In this document: piece after piece, positions 33,253 through 43,535 of the stretch
Layout of the letters: each line of letters starts with the position of its first letter
How positions within the stretch are numbered: position 1 is the stretch's first letter
From: Bradyrhizobium sp. SRL28
GTDB taxonomy: Bacteria; Pseudomonadota; Alphaproteobacteria; Rhizobiales; Xanthobacteraceae
Assembly: GCF_018596315.1 (NCBI RefSeq)
Contig: NZ_JAHEAG010000015.1
Location: forward strand, 1 to 64,000
Length of the DNA: 64,000 nt
Reading direction: 5' to 3'
Notes under the pieces: model-generated
What the model was told of the DNA's origin: nothing
Seen by the model: the letters and a program-made list of their open reading frames with translations, nothing else
The model's database searches: none
Program-made: the position numbers and the translations under genes

Positions 33253-35466
33253 ATGGATCAAAGCCTTATGGAATCGGCACAAGTTATTGAAATAAAAGAA
33301 AAAGAACCAGTTGCCGAGGCTCCGCCCACGATTGCCACGAGCCCGGAACGATTCATCAATCGGGAACTGTCCTGGCTGCATTTCAACCGCCGGGTGCTCG
33401 AGGAATCCGTCAATCCAGGCCATCCCCTGCTGGAACGGGTCCGGTTCCTGTCGATTTCGGCCAATAACCTTGATGAGTTCTTCATGGTCCGCGTTGCCGG
33501 TATCAAGGCACAGGTCCGTGAAGGTATCGCCGAACGCAGCCCCGATGGCATGACGCCGTCCGAGCAGCTCACCCTCATCAACAAGACGGTTTCGACGCTC
33601 GCATCCGACCAGCAGGCGATCTGGCGCGATCTGCGCGCCACCCTGTCGGAGACGGGCATCATTCTGGTCGACGGCCACGACTTCACCAAGGCGGAGCGCG
33701 GCTGGCTCGAGGATCACTTCCTCCGCAACATCTTCCCGCTGCTGACGCCGCTGGCGATCGATCCGGCGCACCCGTTCCCGTTCATCCCGAGCCTCGGCTT
33801 CACCATCGCGCTGCAGTTGGCGCGCGTCGCCGATGGCAAGCCCATGAACGCGCTGATCCGCATGCCCGGCAAGATCGACCGGTTCATTCGCATGCCCGCG
33901 TCCAAGGATGGCGCGGTGCACCTGATCCCGCTGGAACAGGCCACCGGCCTGTTCATCGGCCGGCTGTTCCCCGGCTACACCGTCAAGGGCCAGGGCGCCT
34001 TCCGCATCATCAGGGACTCCGAACTCGAAATCGAGGAAGAGGCCGAAGATCTGGTCCGCCTGTTCGAGACCGCGCTGAAGCGGCGGCGGCGGGGTTCGGT
34101 GATCCGCCTCGAGATGGAAGCCAAGATGCCGGAAGAGCTGTGCGGCTTTGTGCGGCAGGCGCTTTCGGCCGCCGACGACGAAGTGTTTCTGGTCGACGGC
34201 GTGCTGGCCATGAACGAGCTGTCACAGCTCACCCGGCTCGACCGGCCCGACCTCGAATTTGTGCCCTATGTGCCGCGCCATCCCGAGCGCGTACGCGACC
34301 ATGGCGGCGACATCTTCGCCGCGATCCGGCAAAAGGACCTCATCGTCCATCACCCCTACGAATCCTTCGACGTCGTCGTGCAGTTCCTGCAGCAGGCCGC
34401 GCGCGATCCTGACGTCGTCGCCATCAAGCAGACGCTGTACCGCACCTCGAACAATTCGCCGATCGTGCGCACGCTTGCCGAAGCAGCCGAGGCTGGCAAA
34501 TCGGTGACGGCCCTGATCGAGCTGAAGGCGCGGTTCGACGAGGAAGCCAACATCCGCTGGGCGCGCGATCTCGAACGCGCCGGCGTGCAGGTGGTGTACG
34601 GCTTCCTCGAATTGAAGACGCACGCCAAGCTGTCGATGGTGGTGCGCCGCGAGGGCGGCAATCTAACGACCTATGTGCATACCGGCACCGGCAATTATCA
34701 TCCGGTCACCGCGCGCATCTATACTGATCTATCCTACTTCACCTCGGACCCGATCATCGGCCGCGATGCGGCGCGGGTGTTCAACTACATCACCGGCTAT
34801 GCCGAGCCGAGCGACATCGAGCGGATGGCGGTGTCGCCGCTGACGCTGCGCAAGCGCATCATCGAACATATCAAAGGCGAGACCAATCACGCCCGGCACG
34901 GCAAGCCGGGAGCGATCTGGATGAAGATGAACTCGCTGGTCGATCCCGATGTCATCGACGCGCTGTACGAGGCCTCGCAGGCGGGCGTGTCGATCGACCT
35001 GGTGGTGCGTGGCATCTGCTGCCTGCGGCCGGGCATTCCCGGATTTTCCGAGAACATCCGGGTTAAATCGATCATCGGCCGCTTCCTGGAGCACGGCCGC
35101 ATCTACTGCTTTGGTATGGGTCAGGGCCTGCCCGGCGCCAAAGCGGCTGTGTATATCTCGTCTGCCGACATGATGCCGCGGAACCTCGACCGCCGCGTCG
35201 AAGTGCTCTGTCCGTTGCAAAATCCCACGGTACATCAGCAGGTTCTCGAACAGATCATGGTCGCGAACCTGAAGGATACCGAGCAGAGCTGGCAGTTGTT
35301 GCCGGACGGGTCGTCAACGCGTATGAAGGCCGCGAAAGGCGAAGAGCCATTCAATCTGCACAACTATTTCATGACCAATCCGAGTCTGTCAGGCCGTGGA
35401 AAGTCTCTCAAGGAATCTTCGCCGCGCCGCCTCACGCGCCGTAACGAACGCCAGCAATCGCCATAA
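33253..35466 (+). CDS. ppk1: Polyphosphate kinase 1
   Basis: A 737-residue membrane-associated enzyme that polymerises the gamma-phosphate of ATP into polyphosphate. N-terminal RFINRELSWLHFNRRVLEE, then the head region and catalytic HKD-type motifs with VVQFLQQAARDPDVVAIKQTLYRT, the autophosphorylated His in KTHAKLSMVVRREG, and the second site EHGRIYCFG. The length is normal. It is 6 bp from ppx downstream; together they make and degrade polyphosphate. A candidate Pho box precedes it. Confidence 0.97.
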   Translation: MDQSLMESAQVIEIKEKEPVAEAPPTIATSPERFINRELSWLHFNRRVLEESVNPGHPLLERVRFLSISANNLDEFFMVRVAGIKAQVREGIAERSPDGMTPSEQLTLINKTVSTLASDQQAIWRDLRATLSETGIILVDGHDFTKAERGWLEDHFLRNIFPLLTPLAIDPAHPFPFIPSLGFTIALQLARVADGKPMNALIRMPGKIDRFIRMPASKDGAVHLIPLEQATGLFIGRLFPGYTVKGQGAFRIIRDSELEIEEEAEDLVRLFETALKRRRRGSVIRLEMEAKMPEELCGFVRQALSAADDEVFLVDGVLAMNELSQLTRLDRPDLEFVPYVPRHPERVRDHGGDIFAAIRQKDLIVHHPYESFDVVVQFLQQAARDPDVVAIKQTLYRTSNNSPIVRTLAEAAEAGKSVTALIELKARFDEEANIRWARDLERAGVQVVYGFLELKTHAKLSMVVRREGGNLTTYVHTGTGNYHPVTARIYTDLSYFTSDPIIGRDAARVFNYITGYAEPSDIERMAVSPLTLRKRIIEHIKGETNHARHGKPGAIWMKMNSLVDPDVIDALYEASQAGVSIDLVVRGICCLRPGIPGFSENIRVKSIIGRFLEHGRIYCFGMGQGLPGAKAAVYISSADMMPRNLDRRVEVLCPLQNPTVHQQVLEQIMVANLKDTEQSWQLLPDGSSTRMKAAKGEEPFNLHNYFMTNPSLSGRGKSLKESSPRRLTRRNERQQSP

Positions 35467-35472
35467 AGGACC

Positions 35473-36981
35473 GTGGCTGTGAAGCGACCGCGCAAGCGCG
35501 CTTCCAGCGTCGCCGTCATCGACATCGGTTCGAACTCGGTTCGCCTCGTCGTCTATGAGACGATGACGCGCAGCCTCGTCACCATCTTCAACGAGAAAGC
35601 GCTGTGTGGGCTCGGCCGCGAGGTGCAGAGCACCGGCCTGCTGTCGGCCGACGCTGTCGCCAAGGCCCTGACCTCGCTGCGGCGCTTTCGCGCCTTGTGC
35701 CGCATTCAGCAGGTCGGCCGCGTCTATGCGATCGCCACCGCGGCCTGCCGCGACGCCTCCAACGGCCCCGACTTCATCGCCAAGGCCGAGCGGATCTGCG
35801 GCGTTCCCATAGAAATCCTGTCGGGGCCGCGCGAGGCGAAACTATCCGCGCTCGGCGTCGTGTCCGGCATCCACAATCCCGACGGCGTCGTCGGCGATCT
35901 CGGCGGCGGCTCGCTCGAACTGATCGACGTGCGTGGCAGCCGCGTCTCAAGCGGCGTCACGCTGCCGCTCGGAAGCCTGGCGCTGCAGGACCTGTCGGAC
36001 AAATCGCTGAAGCGCGCCGAACGCATCGTCAGCAGTGATCTGGCCAACGTGGCCCAGCTCAAGGCCGCCCAGGGCCGCACCTTCTACGCGGTCGGCGGCA
36101 CCTGGCGCGCGCTGGCGCGCATCCACATCGTCCAGAGCGACTATCCGCTGCGGGTGATGCACGGCTATTCGTTGCCGGCCGCCGATGCGCTGGATTTCGC
36201 GCGGCGCCTGCGCCGGCTCGCAGCCGCCAACATGCTCGCCGATATCGAGGTGGTCGCGGATGCTCGGCGTCCGCTCCTGACCTACGCCGCGCTGGTGCTC
36301 GAATACATCATCCGTGTCGGCCGCCCGAAGACGATCGTGTTCTCGACCTTCGGCGTGCGCGAAGGCCTGCTCTACGAAATGCTGCCGCCGAAGGAGCGCG
36401 CCAAGGACGGCTTCATCTGCGCCGCCCAAACCCTGAACGGGCTGCTGTCGCGCTCCGCGCGCCACGCCGAGGAACTGGTCGCATGGACCGATCGGCTGGT
36501 GCGAGTCGTGAAGCTGCGCGAGACCGAGGAAGACCGCCGCCTGCGCCACGCCGCCTGCCTGCTGTCCGATGTCGGCTGGCGCGTGCATCCCGACCACCGC
36601 GGCGAGGAAACGCTGAGCCTGATCACCAACGGCAATTTCGGCTCGATCAGCCATCAGGGCCGCGCCTTTGTCGCGTTGTCGGTGTTCTATCGCTACGCAG
36701 GCTTAAGCGAGGAAAACGAACCGCCGACGCGGATCCGGGAGCTGGTGCCGCCGGCGATGGATGAACGCGCCCGCATTCTCGGCGCCGCCTTCCGCGTCGC
36801 GCATCTGATTTCGGCGGCGCGCACCGGCGTGTTGCCCGCGACGCATTTCCGCAGCCGCGGCCGCAAGCTGATGCTGGTGTTCGAGCATCGCATGGTCGAT
36901 CTCGTCGCCGACCGCGTCGGCAGCCGCTTCAAGCAACTGGCGCGGCTGGTCGGGCGCGCAGGGTCAATCGTGCGGAACTGA
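35473..36981 (+). CDS. ppx: Exopolyphosphatase/guanosine pentaphosphatase (Ppx/GppA family)
   Basis: A 502-residue protein of the actin-like ASKHA fold. Landmarks: VAVIDIGSNSVRLVVYE (first phosphate motif), IATAACRDASNG, the GDLGGGSLELIDV loop and VFSTFGVREGLLYEML. The C-terminal HD-like helical domain (about 310-500) is present. It starts with GTG at 35473 after AAAGGACC, seven bases from the ppk stop. It releases phosphate from polyphosphate or pppGpp. Confidence 0.95.
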   Translation: MAVKRPRKRASSVAVIDIGSNSVRLVVYETMTRSLVTIFNEKALCGLGREVQSTGLLSADAVAKALTSLRRFRALCRIQQVGRVYAIATAACRDASNGPDFIAKAERICGVPIEILSGPREAKLSALGVVSGIHNPDGVVGDLGGGSLELIDVRGSRVSSGVTLPLGSLALQDLSDKSLKRAERIVSSDLANVAQLKAAQGRTFYAVGGTWRALARIHIVQSDYPLRVMHGYSLPAADALDFARRLRRLAAANMLADIEVVADARRPLLTYAALVLEYIIRVGRPKTIVFSTFGVREGLLYEMLPPKERAKDGFICAAQTLNGLLSRSARHAEELVAWTDRLVRVVKLRETEEDRRLRHAACLLSDVGWRVHPDHRGEETLSLITNGNFGSISHQGRAFVALSVFYRYAGLSEENEPPTRIRELVPPAMDERARILGAAFRVAHLISAARTGVLPATHFRSRGRKLMLVFEHRMVDLVADRVGSRFKQLARLVGRAGSIVRN

Positions 36982-37016
36982 CGGACGGGGAAGCGCCGCC
37001 TCCCCCGCATTATCAG

Positions 37017-38339
37017 TCACATCAGCGCCATCACGCGGGCCGCGAGCGCTGGCTCGCGCAGCGCGGCCTGCGGCTTGAGCAGTTGCGAGACTTCCACCGT
37101 CAGCCGGTGCACCTCGGGATCACCAGCGGCGAGCTTGGTCAAGGCTACACCATATTTCAGGCGCTGGGCGAGGTCGGCGGGTCGAACACCGCGCGTCGCG
37201 GGATAGACAAAATCGCTGACGGCAACGCCCCACGGCGTCGCGATGGTGTCCTGGATGGCAGCGAAGAAGTCACGCGCCAGCCGCTCCATGGGAACGTCTT
37301 CCGCCAGCAACCGGTCGAGGATCACGGCTTCCTGCGCTGCCACGCTCATGCCCTGGCCGAAGACTGGATTAAAACGGCAGAGGGCATCGCCTATCGCGAG
37401 CAGCCCCGCCGGGAAAGACTCCAGGCGCTCGAAATGCCGGCGTGTGCTGCAGGGCAGCTGGTAGCGGACGATATCAGTCACCGGTCGAGCGTCCCTGATC
37501 GCGTCATAGATGGTCGGGGTGCGCAGGCTCCTGACAAAATCCATGAATCCCGCGCGGTCGCCCGGAGGCGCATCGCCATGATTGCCTCCGATCGAAAGCA
37601 GCCATCGCTGCTTCTCGATCGGAAACAGGAACGCTCCGCGGCTGCTGGCGGGTGCGGACGGCAGGATGATATTGCCCAGCCATTCGGCGTTGTGAGCGAG
37701 CGGTCGCTCGACGATGGTGCTCGCGTAAGCCTGATCAATGCCGATCTCGGTTTCTTCGGGCATCGGCAGAGAAAGCTCTTCGAACAGCTTCAGCGTCAGG
37801 CCGCAGCGGCCGGAGGCTTCGACCACCAGGTCGGCTTCCAGGGTCACAGGCCCATCTTCGCTATCATAACGGACCCCCTCGATCCGCATTGCATCACGCG
37901 ATGGGACAAGCCCGGTCACGCGAGAGCGCACGCATATATTGATGTTCCGCGTCTGCTGAATGCGTCGTCGCGTTACGGCTTCGAGCAGCGGGCGCGACAT
38001 GCAGAAAATGTCGATGCCGAGATCGCGAGTCGGGAAAGGATCGAACCCCGGGCGCTCCATCCGGATATCCTTCCCGGTGCGGGCCTTCACGGCGCCCGCT
38101 TCCGCCAGATCGTTCTCAAATCCCGGAAACAAGGCCTGCAGGGCCTTCAGCCCGCCCGCGAGAAGCGTATGGGCATGCTGGGCCTGCGGCGTGCCGCTTC
38201 GGGGCGCGGCCTCGGCGGGAAGCACGTCCCGCTCGATGATCGTGACTTTCGCGAAATGCCTGGAGATCGCCTGAGCGGCCGTAAGGCCGGCCATGCCGGC
38301 GCCAATTACCACGGCATGACTTCTTGCAAGATCTGGCAC
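37017..38339 (-). CDS. FAD-dependent monooxygenase-like oxidoreductase
   Basis: A 440-residue flavoprotein. The N-terminal Rossmann GAGMAGLTAAQAISRHFAKVTIIERD binds FAD. The second FAD motif is GDALCRFNPVFGQGMSVAAQEA, typical of aromatic hydroxylases and epoxidases. LVVEASGR is the middle DG-like motif. I chose GTG at 38339 because AAGGAGG lies five bases before it; the TTG start nine codons upstream has no such site. The substrate is unknown. It lies just downstream of the copper pump genes but is unlikely to belong to that function. Confidence 0.85.
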   Translation of the reverse strand: MPDLARSHAVVIGAGMAGLTAAQAISRHFAKVTIIERDVLPAEAAPRSGTPQAQHAHTLLAGGLKALQALFPGFENDLAEAGAVKARTGKDIRMERPGFDPFPTRDLGIDIFCMSRPLLEAVTRRRIQQTRNINICVRSRVTGLVPSRDAMRIEGVRYDSEDGPVTLEADLVVEASGRCGLTLKLFEELSLPMPEETEIGIDQAYASTIVERPLAHNAEWLGNIILPSAPASSRGAFLFPIEKQRWLLSIGGNHGDAPPGDRAGFMDFVRSLRTPTIYDAIRDARPVTDIVRYQLPCSTRRHFERLESFPAGLLAIGDALCRFNPVFGQGMSVAAQEAVILDRLLAEDVPMERLARDFFAAIQDTIATPWGVAVSDFVYPATRGVRPADLAQRLKYGVALTKLAAGDPEVHRLTVEVSQLLKPQAALREPALAARVMALM

Positions 38340-38487
38340 GTCTTCCTCCTTGTACGGGAGTGTCAAACGGGACCGAAAACGAAACCAAGCTTATCTCATC
38401 CTTTTTGGGGCGATGGTGAAAGGCATCACAAGTTTGGCTTGGGAACCTACCTCCAGCAGGTCTGCTCAACCCGGTTGAAAACAGCGC

Positions 38488-41400
38488 CTAGATTGCACCG
38501 GCTCCTGCTTGTCCGGGCTCCGCTTTCGTCACAGACACCTTTCCAAGCCCCGCCCCTTTGACCAGCGCGTAGATCGCGGGGATCACAATCAACGTCAGCA
38601 GTGTTGACGATATCATGCCGCCGATCATCGGTACGGCGATGCGCTGCATGATCTCCGAGCCGGTGCCGGTGCTCCACATGATCGGCAGCAGTCCGGCCAT
38701 GATGGCGACTACCGTCATCATCTTCGGACGCACCCGTTCCACCGCGCCTTCCATGATGGCGTCGTAGAGATCGTTGCGCGAGAGCGAACCGCCTTCGGCT
38801 GCCTTGCGTGCCCTCCGCTCGTCCAGCGCCTGGTTGAGATAGATCAGCATCACCACGCCGGTCTCGGCGGCAACACCAGCCAGCGCGATGAAGCCGACCA
38901 CGACGGCGACCGACAAATTGAAGCCGAGCCACCACATCAGCCAGAGGCCGCCGACCAGCGCGAATGGCAGCGACAGCATCACGATCAGCGTTTCCGCGAG
39001 CGAGCGGAAGTTGAGATAGAGCAGCAGGAAGATGATCGCGAGCGTCACCGGCACCACGATCCTGAGCCGCGCCGCTGCCCGCTCCAGATATTCATACTGG
39101 CCGCTCCACATCAGGTAAGCGCCGGGCGGAAACTGGATGCTGGCTTTGACGGCCGCCTGCGCATCGGCGACGTAACCGCCGATGTCGCGATCCCTGATGT
39201 CGACGTAGACGTAGACCGCGAGTTGTCCGTTCTCGGTCCGGATCGAGGTAGGCCCGCGCGCCGGCGCGACTTTTGCGACTTCCCCCAGCGGCACCGCCCC
39301 GCCGGCCGGCATAGGCACGAGGACGTCCCGGGCGATTGTCTGTGGGTCACTGCGCAAGTCGCGGGGATAGCGCATGTTGACGCCAAAGCGCTGGCGGCCC
39401 TCCACGGTCGTCGTCACGGTCTGCCCGCCGAGCGCGGTCGCGATGACGTCCTGCACGTCCTGGATCATGATGCCGTAGCGCGCGAGTGCCGCCCGGTCGG
39501 GAACGATGTCGAGGTAATAGCCGCCGATGCCGCGCTCGGCATAGGCCGATGACGTCCCCGGCACCGCCCGCAGCACCTGCTCGACCTGTTTTGCCAAACG
39601 ATCGATCTCGACCAGATCAGTGCCGATCACCTTAACGCCGATCGGGGTGCGGATGCCCGTCGAGAGCATATCGATGCGCGCCTTGATCGGCTGGGTCCAG
39701 GCGTTGGAGACGCCGGGAAATTGCAGCGCCTTGTCCATTTCGGCCGTGAGGCTCTCGAGCGTCAGCCCAGCCCGCCATTCGGCCTTCGGTTTGAGATTGA
39801 TCGTGGTCTCGAACATCTCGATCGGCGCCGGATCGGTCGCGGTCGCAGCGCGGCCGGCCTTGCCGTAAACCGACTCTACTTCGGGAAAACTCCTGATGAT
39901 CCGGTCCTGCATCTGCAGCAATTCGGCTGCCTTGGTGACGGAAAGTCCGGGCAGCGTAGTCGGCATGTAGAGCAGCGTGCCCTCGTTCAAATTGGGCATG
40001 AACTCGGTGCCGAGCTGCCGGGCCGGCCACGCCGTCGCCGCGAGAATGCCGAGCGCGATCAGGATTACCGGGATCTTGGCGCGCATCACCGCCTTGATGA
40101 CCGGCCGATAGATCCAGATCAGGAAACGGTTGATCGGGTTCTTGTGCTCCGGAATGATCTTTCCGCGCACGAACACCACCATCAGCGCCGGCACCAGCGT
40201 GATGGACAACAGGGCCGCCGCCGCCATCGCAAATGTCTTGGTGAAGGCGAGCGGACTGAACAGGCGGCCCTCCTGCGCCTCCAGCGTGAAGATCGGCATG
40301 AACGAGACGGTGATGATCAGCAGGCTAAAGAACAGCGCCGGGCCGACCTGCGCTGCCGCCTCGATCAGGATTTTCACGCGAGATTGCCCGGGTTCGGCCC
40401 GTTCGAGATGCTTATGGGCATTCTCGACCATGACGATCGCCGCATCCACCATCGCGCCGATCGCGATCGCAATGCCGCCGAGACTCATGATGTTGGAGCC
40501 GAGCCCCAATAGTTTCATCGCGCCGAATGCCATCAGCACGCCGACCGGCAGCATCAGGATGGCGACCATCGCGCTGCGAACGTGCAGCAAGAACACGATG
40601 CACACCAATGCAACGATGATGCACTCCTCCAGCAGAGTGCTCTTGAGCGTGTCGATGGCGGCATTGATCAGGTTGGAGCGGTCATAGACCGGCACGATCT
40701 CGACCGATTTCGGCAGGCTGGAAGCGATTTCCGCAAAGCGCTTCTTGACGTTTCGAATGACGTCCAGCGCATTGACGCCAAAACGCTGCAGCACGATGCC
40801 GCCGGCGACCTCGCCTTCGCCGTTGAGTTCGCCGATGCCGCGGCGCTCGTCCGGCCCCAGCTCGACCCGCGCAATATCCCGGAGCAGCACCGGCGTGCCG
40901 TTACTGGCCTTGAGCACGATATTGCCGAGATCATTGACCCCCTTCAGATAGCCCTTGCCACGGATGACGTATTCGAACTCGGACAGTTCAACGGTGCGGC
41001 CACCGACGTCGGCATTGCTGGCGCGGATTGCGTCGCGCATCTTCGGCATGGTGATGCCGAGATCACGCATGCGCTGCGGATCGAGCACGACGTTGTATTG
41101 CCGCACGAAGCCGCCGACGCTCGCGACCTCGGCGACGCCTTCCGCTTTCGCCAGCGCAAATTTCAAATTCCAGTCCTGGATGGCGCGGGTGTCGGAGAGG
41201 TTCAACTCCCTGGACATCACGGCGTATTGGTAGACCCAGCCGACGCCGGTCGCATCAGGACCGATGGTCGGCGTCACGCCAGCTGGCAGCCGCGACGCGG
41301 CGCTATTGAGGAATTCCAGCACGCGCGAACGCGCCCAGTAGATATCGGTGCCGTCCTCGAAGATGACATAGACGAACGACACACCGAAGAACGAGAACCC

Positions 41401-41649
41401 GCGCACGACCTTCGAGCGAGGTACCGTGAGCATGGCGGTGGTCAGGGGATAGGTGACCTGATCCTCGATCACCTGCGGGGCCTGCCCCGGATATTCGGTG
41501 TAGACGATCACCTGCGTATCCGAGAGGTCAGGAATGGCGTCGAGCGGCAGATGCGCGAGCGCGTAGAGGCCGGCGGCGGCGGCGAAGGTCGCGCCGAAGA
41601 ACACCAGCAGCAGATTGCGCGCCGACCACGCGATGAGGCGGGCGATCAT
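38488..41649 (-). CDS. cusA: CusA/CzcA family RND heavy-metal efflux pump
   Basis: A 1053-residue inner-membrane proton antiporter that moves monovalent metals (copper or silver in CusA, divalent in CzcA) out of the cell through an envelope channel. N-terminal VFFGATFAAAAGLYALAHLPLDAIPDLSDTQVIVYTEYPGQAP is diagnostic. The two halves repeat with twelve helices; the transmembrane 4 region ASISM-like GGIAIAIGAMVDAAIVMVENAHKHLE is present. Context with CusB and a Met/Cys-rich protein favours copper. Its ATG overlaps the cusB stop by four bases. No outer-membrane factor gene is in the operon. Confidence 0.94.
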   Translation of the reverse strand: MIARLIAWSARNLLLVFFGATFAAAAGLYALAHLPLDAIPDLSDTQVIVYTEYPGQAPQVIEDQVTYPLTTAMLTVPRSKVVRGFSFFGVSFVYVIFEDGTDIYWARSRVLEFLNSAASRLPAGVTPTIGPDATGVGWVYQYAVMSRELNLSDTRAIQDWNLKFALAKAEGVAEVASVGGFVRQYNVVLDPQRMRDLGITMPKMRDAIRASNADVGGRTVELSEFEYVIRGKGYLKGVNDLGNIVLKASNGTPVLLRDIARVELGPDERRGIGELNGEGEVAGGIVLQRFGVNALDVIRNVKKRFAEIASSLPKSVEIVPVYDRSNLINAAIDTLKSTLLEECIIVALVCIVFLLHVRSAMVAILMLPVGVLMAFGAMKLLGLGSNIMSLGGIAIAIGAMVDAAIVMVENAHKHLERAEPGQSRVKILIEAAAQVGPALFFSLLIITVSFMPIFTLEAQEGRLFSPLAFTKTFAMAAAALLSITLVPALMVVFVRGKIIPEHKNPINRFLIWIYRPVIKAVMRAKIPVILIALGILAATAWPARQLGTEFMPNLNEGTLLYMPTTLPGLSVTKAAELLQMQDRIIRSFPEVESVYGKAGRAATATDPAPIEMFETTINLKPKAEWRAGLTLESLTAEMDKALQFPGVSNAWTQPIKARIDMLSTGIRTPIGVKVIGTDLVEIDRLAKQVEQVLRAVPGTSSAYAERGIGGYYLDIVPDRAALARYGIMIQDVQDVIATALGGQTVTTTVEGRQRFGVNMRYPRDLRSDPQTIARDVLVPMPAGGAVPLGEVAKVAPARGPTSIRTENGQLAVYVYVDIRDRDIGGYVADAQAAVKASIQFPPGAYLMWSGQYEYLERAAARLRIVVPVTLAIIFLLLYLNFRSLAETLIVMLSLPFALVGGLWLMWWLGFNLSVAVVVGFIALAGVAAETGVVMLIYLNQALDERRARKAAEGGSLSRNDLYDAIMEGAVERVRPKMMTVVAIMAGLLPIMWSTGTGSEIMQRIAVPMIGGMISSTLLTLIVIPAIYALVKGAGLGKVSVTKAEPGQAGAGAI

Positions 41650-43049
41650 GGCTGCGCTCCCTCGGCAAAGCCTTTCAGCGCCGCCTTCAGATTGCTTTCG
41701 GCATCGATCAGGAAATTGGCTGAGACCACGACCGGATCGTCCTCGGCGAGGCCTTCGCGGACCTCGACATAACCCTCGCCGCGATGGCCGAGCTTGACCT
41801 CGCGCGGCTCGAACCGCCCTTCCCCCTTGTCCACCAGAACGGCCTGCCGGCTACCCGTATCCATGACCGCGCTCTCCGGAATGGCGAGCACGGCCTCCGG
41901 ACTGCCGGTGTCGATTTCAGCATCGACATACATGTCGTGGATCAGCAGCAGTTCCGGATTGGAGAGTTCGACGCGCACGCGCGCCGTTCGCGTCTCCTTG
42001 GTGATCTGCGGATAGATGAGGTTGACCTTCCCCGAAAATTGCCGCCCGGGAAAACTCCTCGCGCGCACTATCGTGCGCTGGCCAATGGCGACGCTTCCCA
42101 GATCGCGTTCGGCAACATCGACGATCGCCCACACCACCCTGTGATCGGCAATCCTGAACAGAACGTCGCCCGGTTGGGCACGCATGCCTTCAGTGACGTT
42201 GCGTTCCATAACGATGCCGTCACGCGGCGAGGTCCATTCGATCCCGATCGGAACGTTCCGGCCCTTCTCGATGGCGACGATCGCCGCCTCTGGCACATCG
42301 AGATTCATCAGCCGCTGGCGTGAGCCCTTGCCGTAGGGCCCCTCGCCGCCGCCGGTGACCTTGGAATTGAGGGTCGAGATGTATTCGGCGGCGGCCGACG
42401 AGACCGCGGGACTGTAGATTTCCATCAGGGGCTGGCCCTTGACGACGTGCGCGCCCGTCGTGACGTCGGCAACTTTCTGGACATAGCTTTCTGCGCGCAT
42501 CGCGATCACGGAGACGCGCCGTTCGTCGAGCTGGATCGTGCCGGGCGCGCGGATCATGGTGCGGATCACGCGCCGCGCGGCCCGCTCCGATTTGACGCCG
42601 GTTCGCTGGATCTTGCCCGGCGACAGCTTGACCGAGCCGTCGTCGCTGTCCTCCCCTTCGTAGACGGGGATGTAGTCCATCCCCATCGAGTCCTTCTTGG
42701 GCGTCGGCGAAACGTCCGGCAGGCCCATCGGATTGCGGTAGTACTTGATCTTGCGATCCGCAGGCTGCGCAGCCGCCACATCCGTCGGATCGTCGAAACT
42801 GAAGTCGGCGCCCGGAGGGACGGCGCGGTAATCGCGGCCATCAGGCGTTTTCTTCGGCGTCAGCGAATAGAAAGGCTTGCCGTCCGGGTCCTGATAGTAA
42901 ATCGCCGTGCCCTGTTGGGCGCGCGCCTGCTCCATGACGTGCGCGTGTTCCATCTCTCCACTCGGCCAGAGATATGGACGCGAGAGGACGCCTGCGATCG
43001 CCGCAGCCGTGACGGCAGCGGCGATTCCAACCAGAACCGAGCGTTTCAT
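41646..43049 (-). CDS. cusB: CusB-type membrane fusion protein with two heavy-metal-binding segments
   Basis: A 467-residue periplasmic adaptor bridging CusA to an outer-membrane channel. Two stretches of the heavy-metal-binding-domain type lie near the N-terminus: a degenerate one (about 50-76, YYQDPDGKPFYSLTPKKT) and a canonical one (about 101-130, YYRNPMGLPDVSPTPKKD then SMGMDYIPVYEGE). The lipoyl/barrel core follows (AESYVQKVADVTTGAHVVKGQPLMEIYSP). Coupled to cusA (ATGA) and to the upstream gene (ATGA). Confidence 0.94.
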   Translation of the reverse strand: MKRSVLVGIAAAVTAAAIAGVLSRPYLWPSGEMEHAHVMEQARAQQGTAIYYQDPDGKPFYSLTPKKTPDGRDYRAVPPGADFSFDDPTDVAAAQPADRKIKYYRNPMGLPDVSPTPKKDSMGMDYIPVYEGEDSDDGSVKLSPGKIQRTGVKSERAARRVIRTMIRAPGTIQLDERRVSVIAMRAESYVQKVADVTTGAHVVKGQPLMEIYSPAVSSAAAEYISTLNSKVTGGGEGPYGKGSRQRLMNLDVPEAAIVAIEKGRNVPIGIEWTSPRDGIVMERNVTEGMRAQPGDVLFRIADHRVVWAIVDVAERDLGSVAIGQRTIVRARSFPGRQFSGKVNLIYPQITKETRTARVRVELSNPELLLIHDMYVDAEIDTGSPEAVLAIPESAVMDTGSRQAVLVDKGEGRFEPREVKLGHRGEGYVEVREGLAEDDPVVVSANFLIDAESNLKAALKGFAEGAQP

Positions 43050-43453
43050 TTGTCGGCCCGAATGACGAGCTTGTTTTCGACCGTGCCGGTTTCACCCTGC
43101 ACCTTTGCGCCAAGCGACAATTGCCACCGGCCGGCCATGCTGAAGCTGGCCTTGAACCGGTAGGTGCCGGGTTCCGCTCCCGGGAGCGGGGTGACCTTGG
43201 TGACCATCTCCTGCATGGCATCCGGCGCCATGTCGAGGCGCGTGGCGAAGATGACTGCGCCCGGAACAGGCTTGCCCGTCGTCTTGTCGACAAGCCTCAC
43301 GGCGATGGTTTGGTCGGCGCCGACCTTGACGGTCGGTTCGACGAGTTTGAACTCGTAATTCTTGATATCGGCGAACGCGACGGTAGCGCCGCACATCAAG
43401 ACAGCGCCGGTCAGCGCAAGCCGCAGGCTGCGCGAAAATTGATTGGCCTTCAT
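43046..43453 (-). CDS. FixH/YtkA-like periplasmic protein
   Basis: A 135-residue exported protein with a signal peptide (ending near AFADIKN). The mature part is a beta-sandwich like YtkA/FixH: KNYEFKLVEPTVKVGADQTIAVRLVDKTTGKPVPGAVIFATRLDM, PLPGAEPGTYRFKASFSMAGRWQLSL. Such proteins often accompany copper-delivery or efflux genes. The start at 43453 gives the signal peptide. Its stop overlaps the cusB ATG, so the three genes form one unit. Confidence 0.85.
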   Translation of the reverse strand: MKANQFSRSLRLALTGAVLMCGATVAFADIKNYEFKLVEPTVKVGADQTIAVRLVDKTTGKPVPGAVIFATRLDMAPDAMQEMVTKVTPLPGAEPGTYRFKASFSMAGRWQLSLGAKVQGETGTVENKLVIRADK

Positions 43454-43535
43454 GGTGATAACCCTCGATCTTCTGGTCAGCTGCGAACGCAGCATGGGCG
43501 CGGACGCCACAAAGCGCCGCGCGCGATTTTCGGCG

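Noticed and set aside
33181..33921. Open frame antisense to the ppk N-terminus
   Set aside because: It mirrors the ppk coding frame and has no ribosome-binding site or family features.
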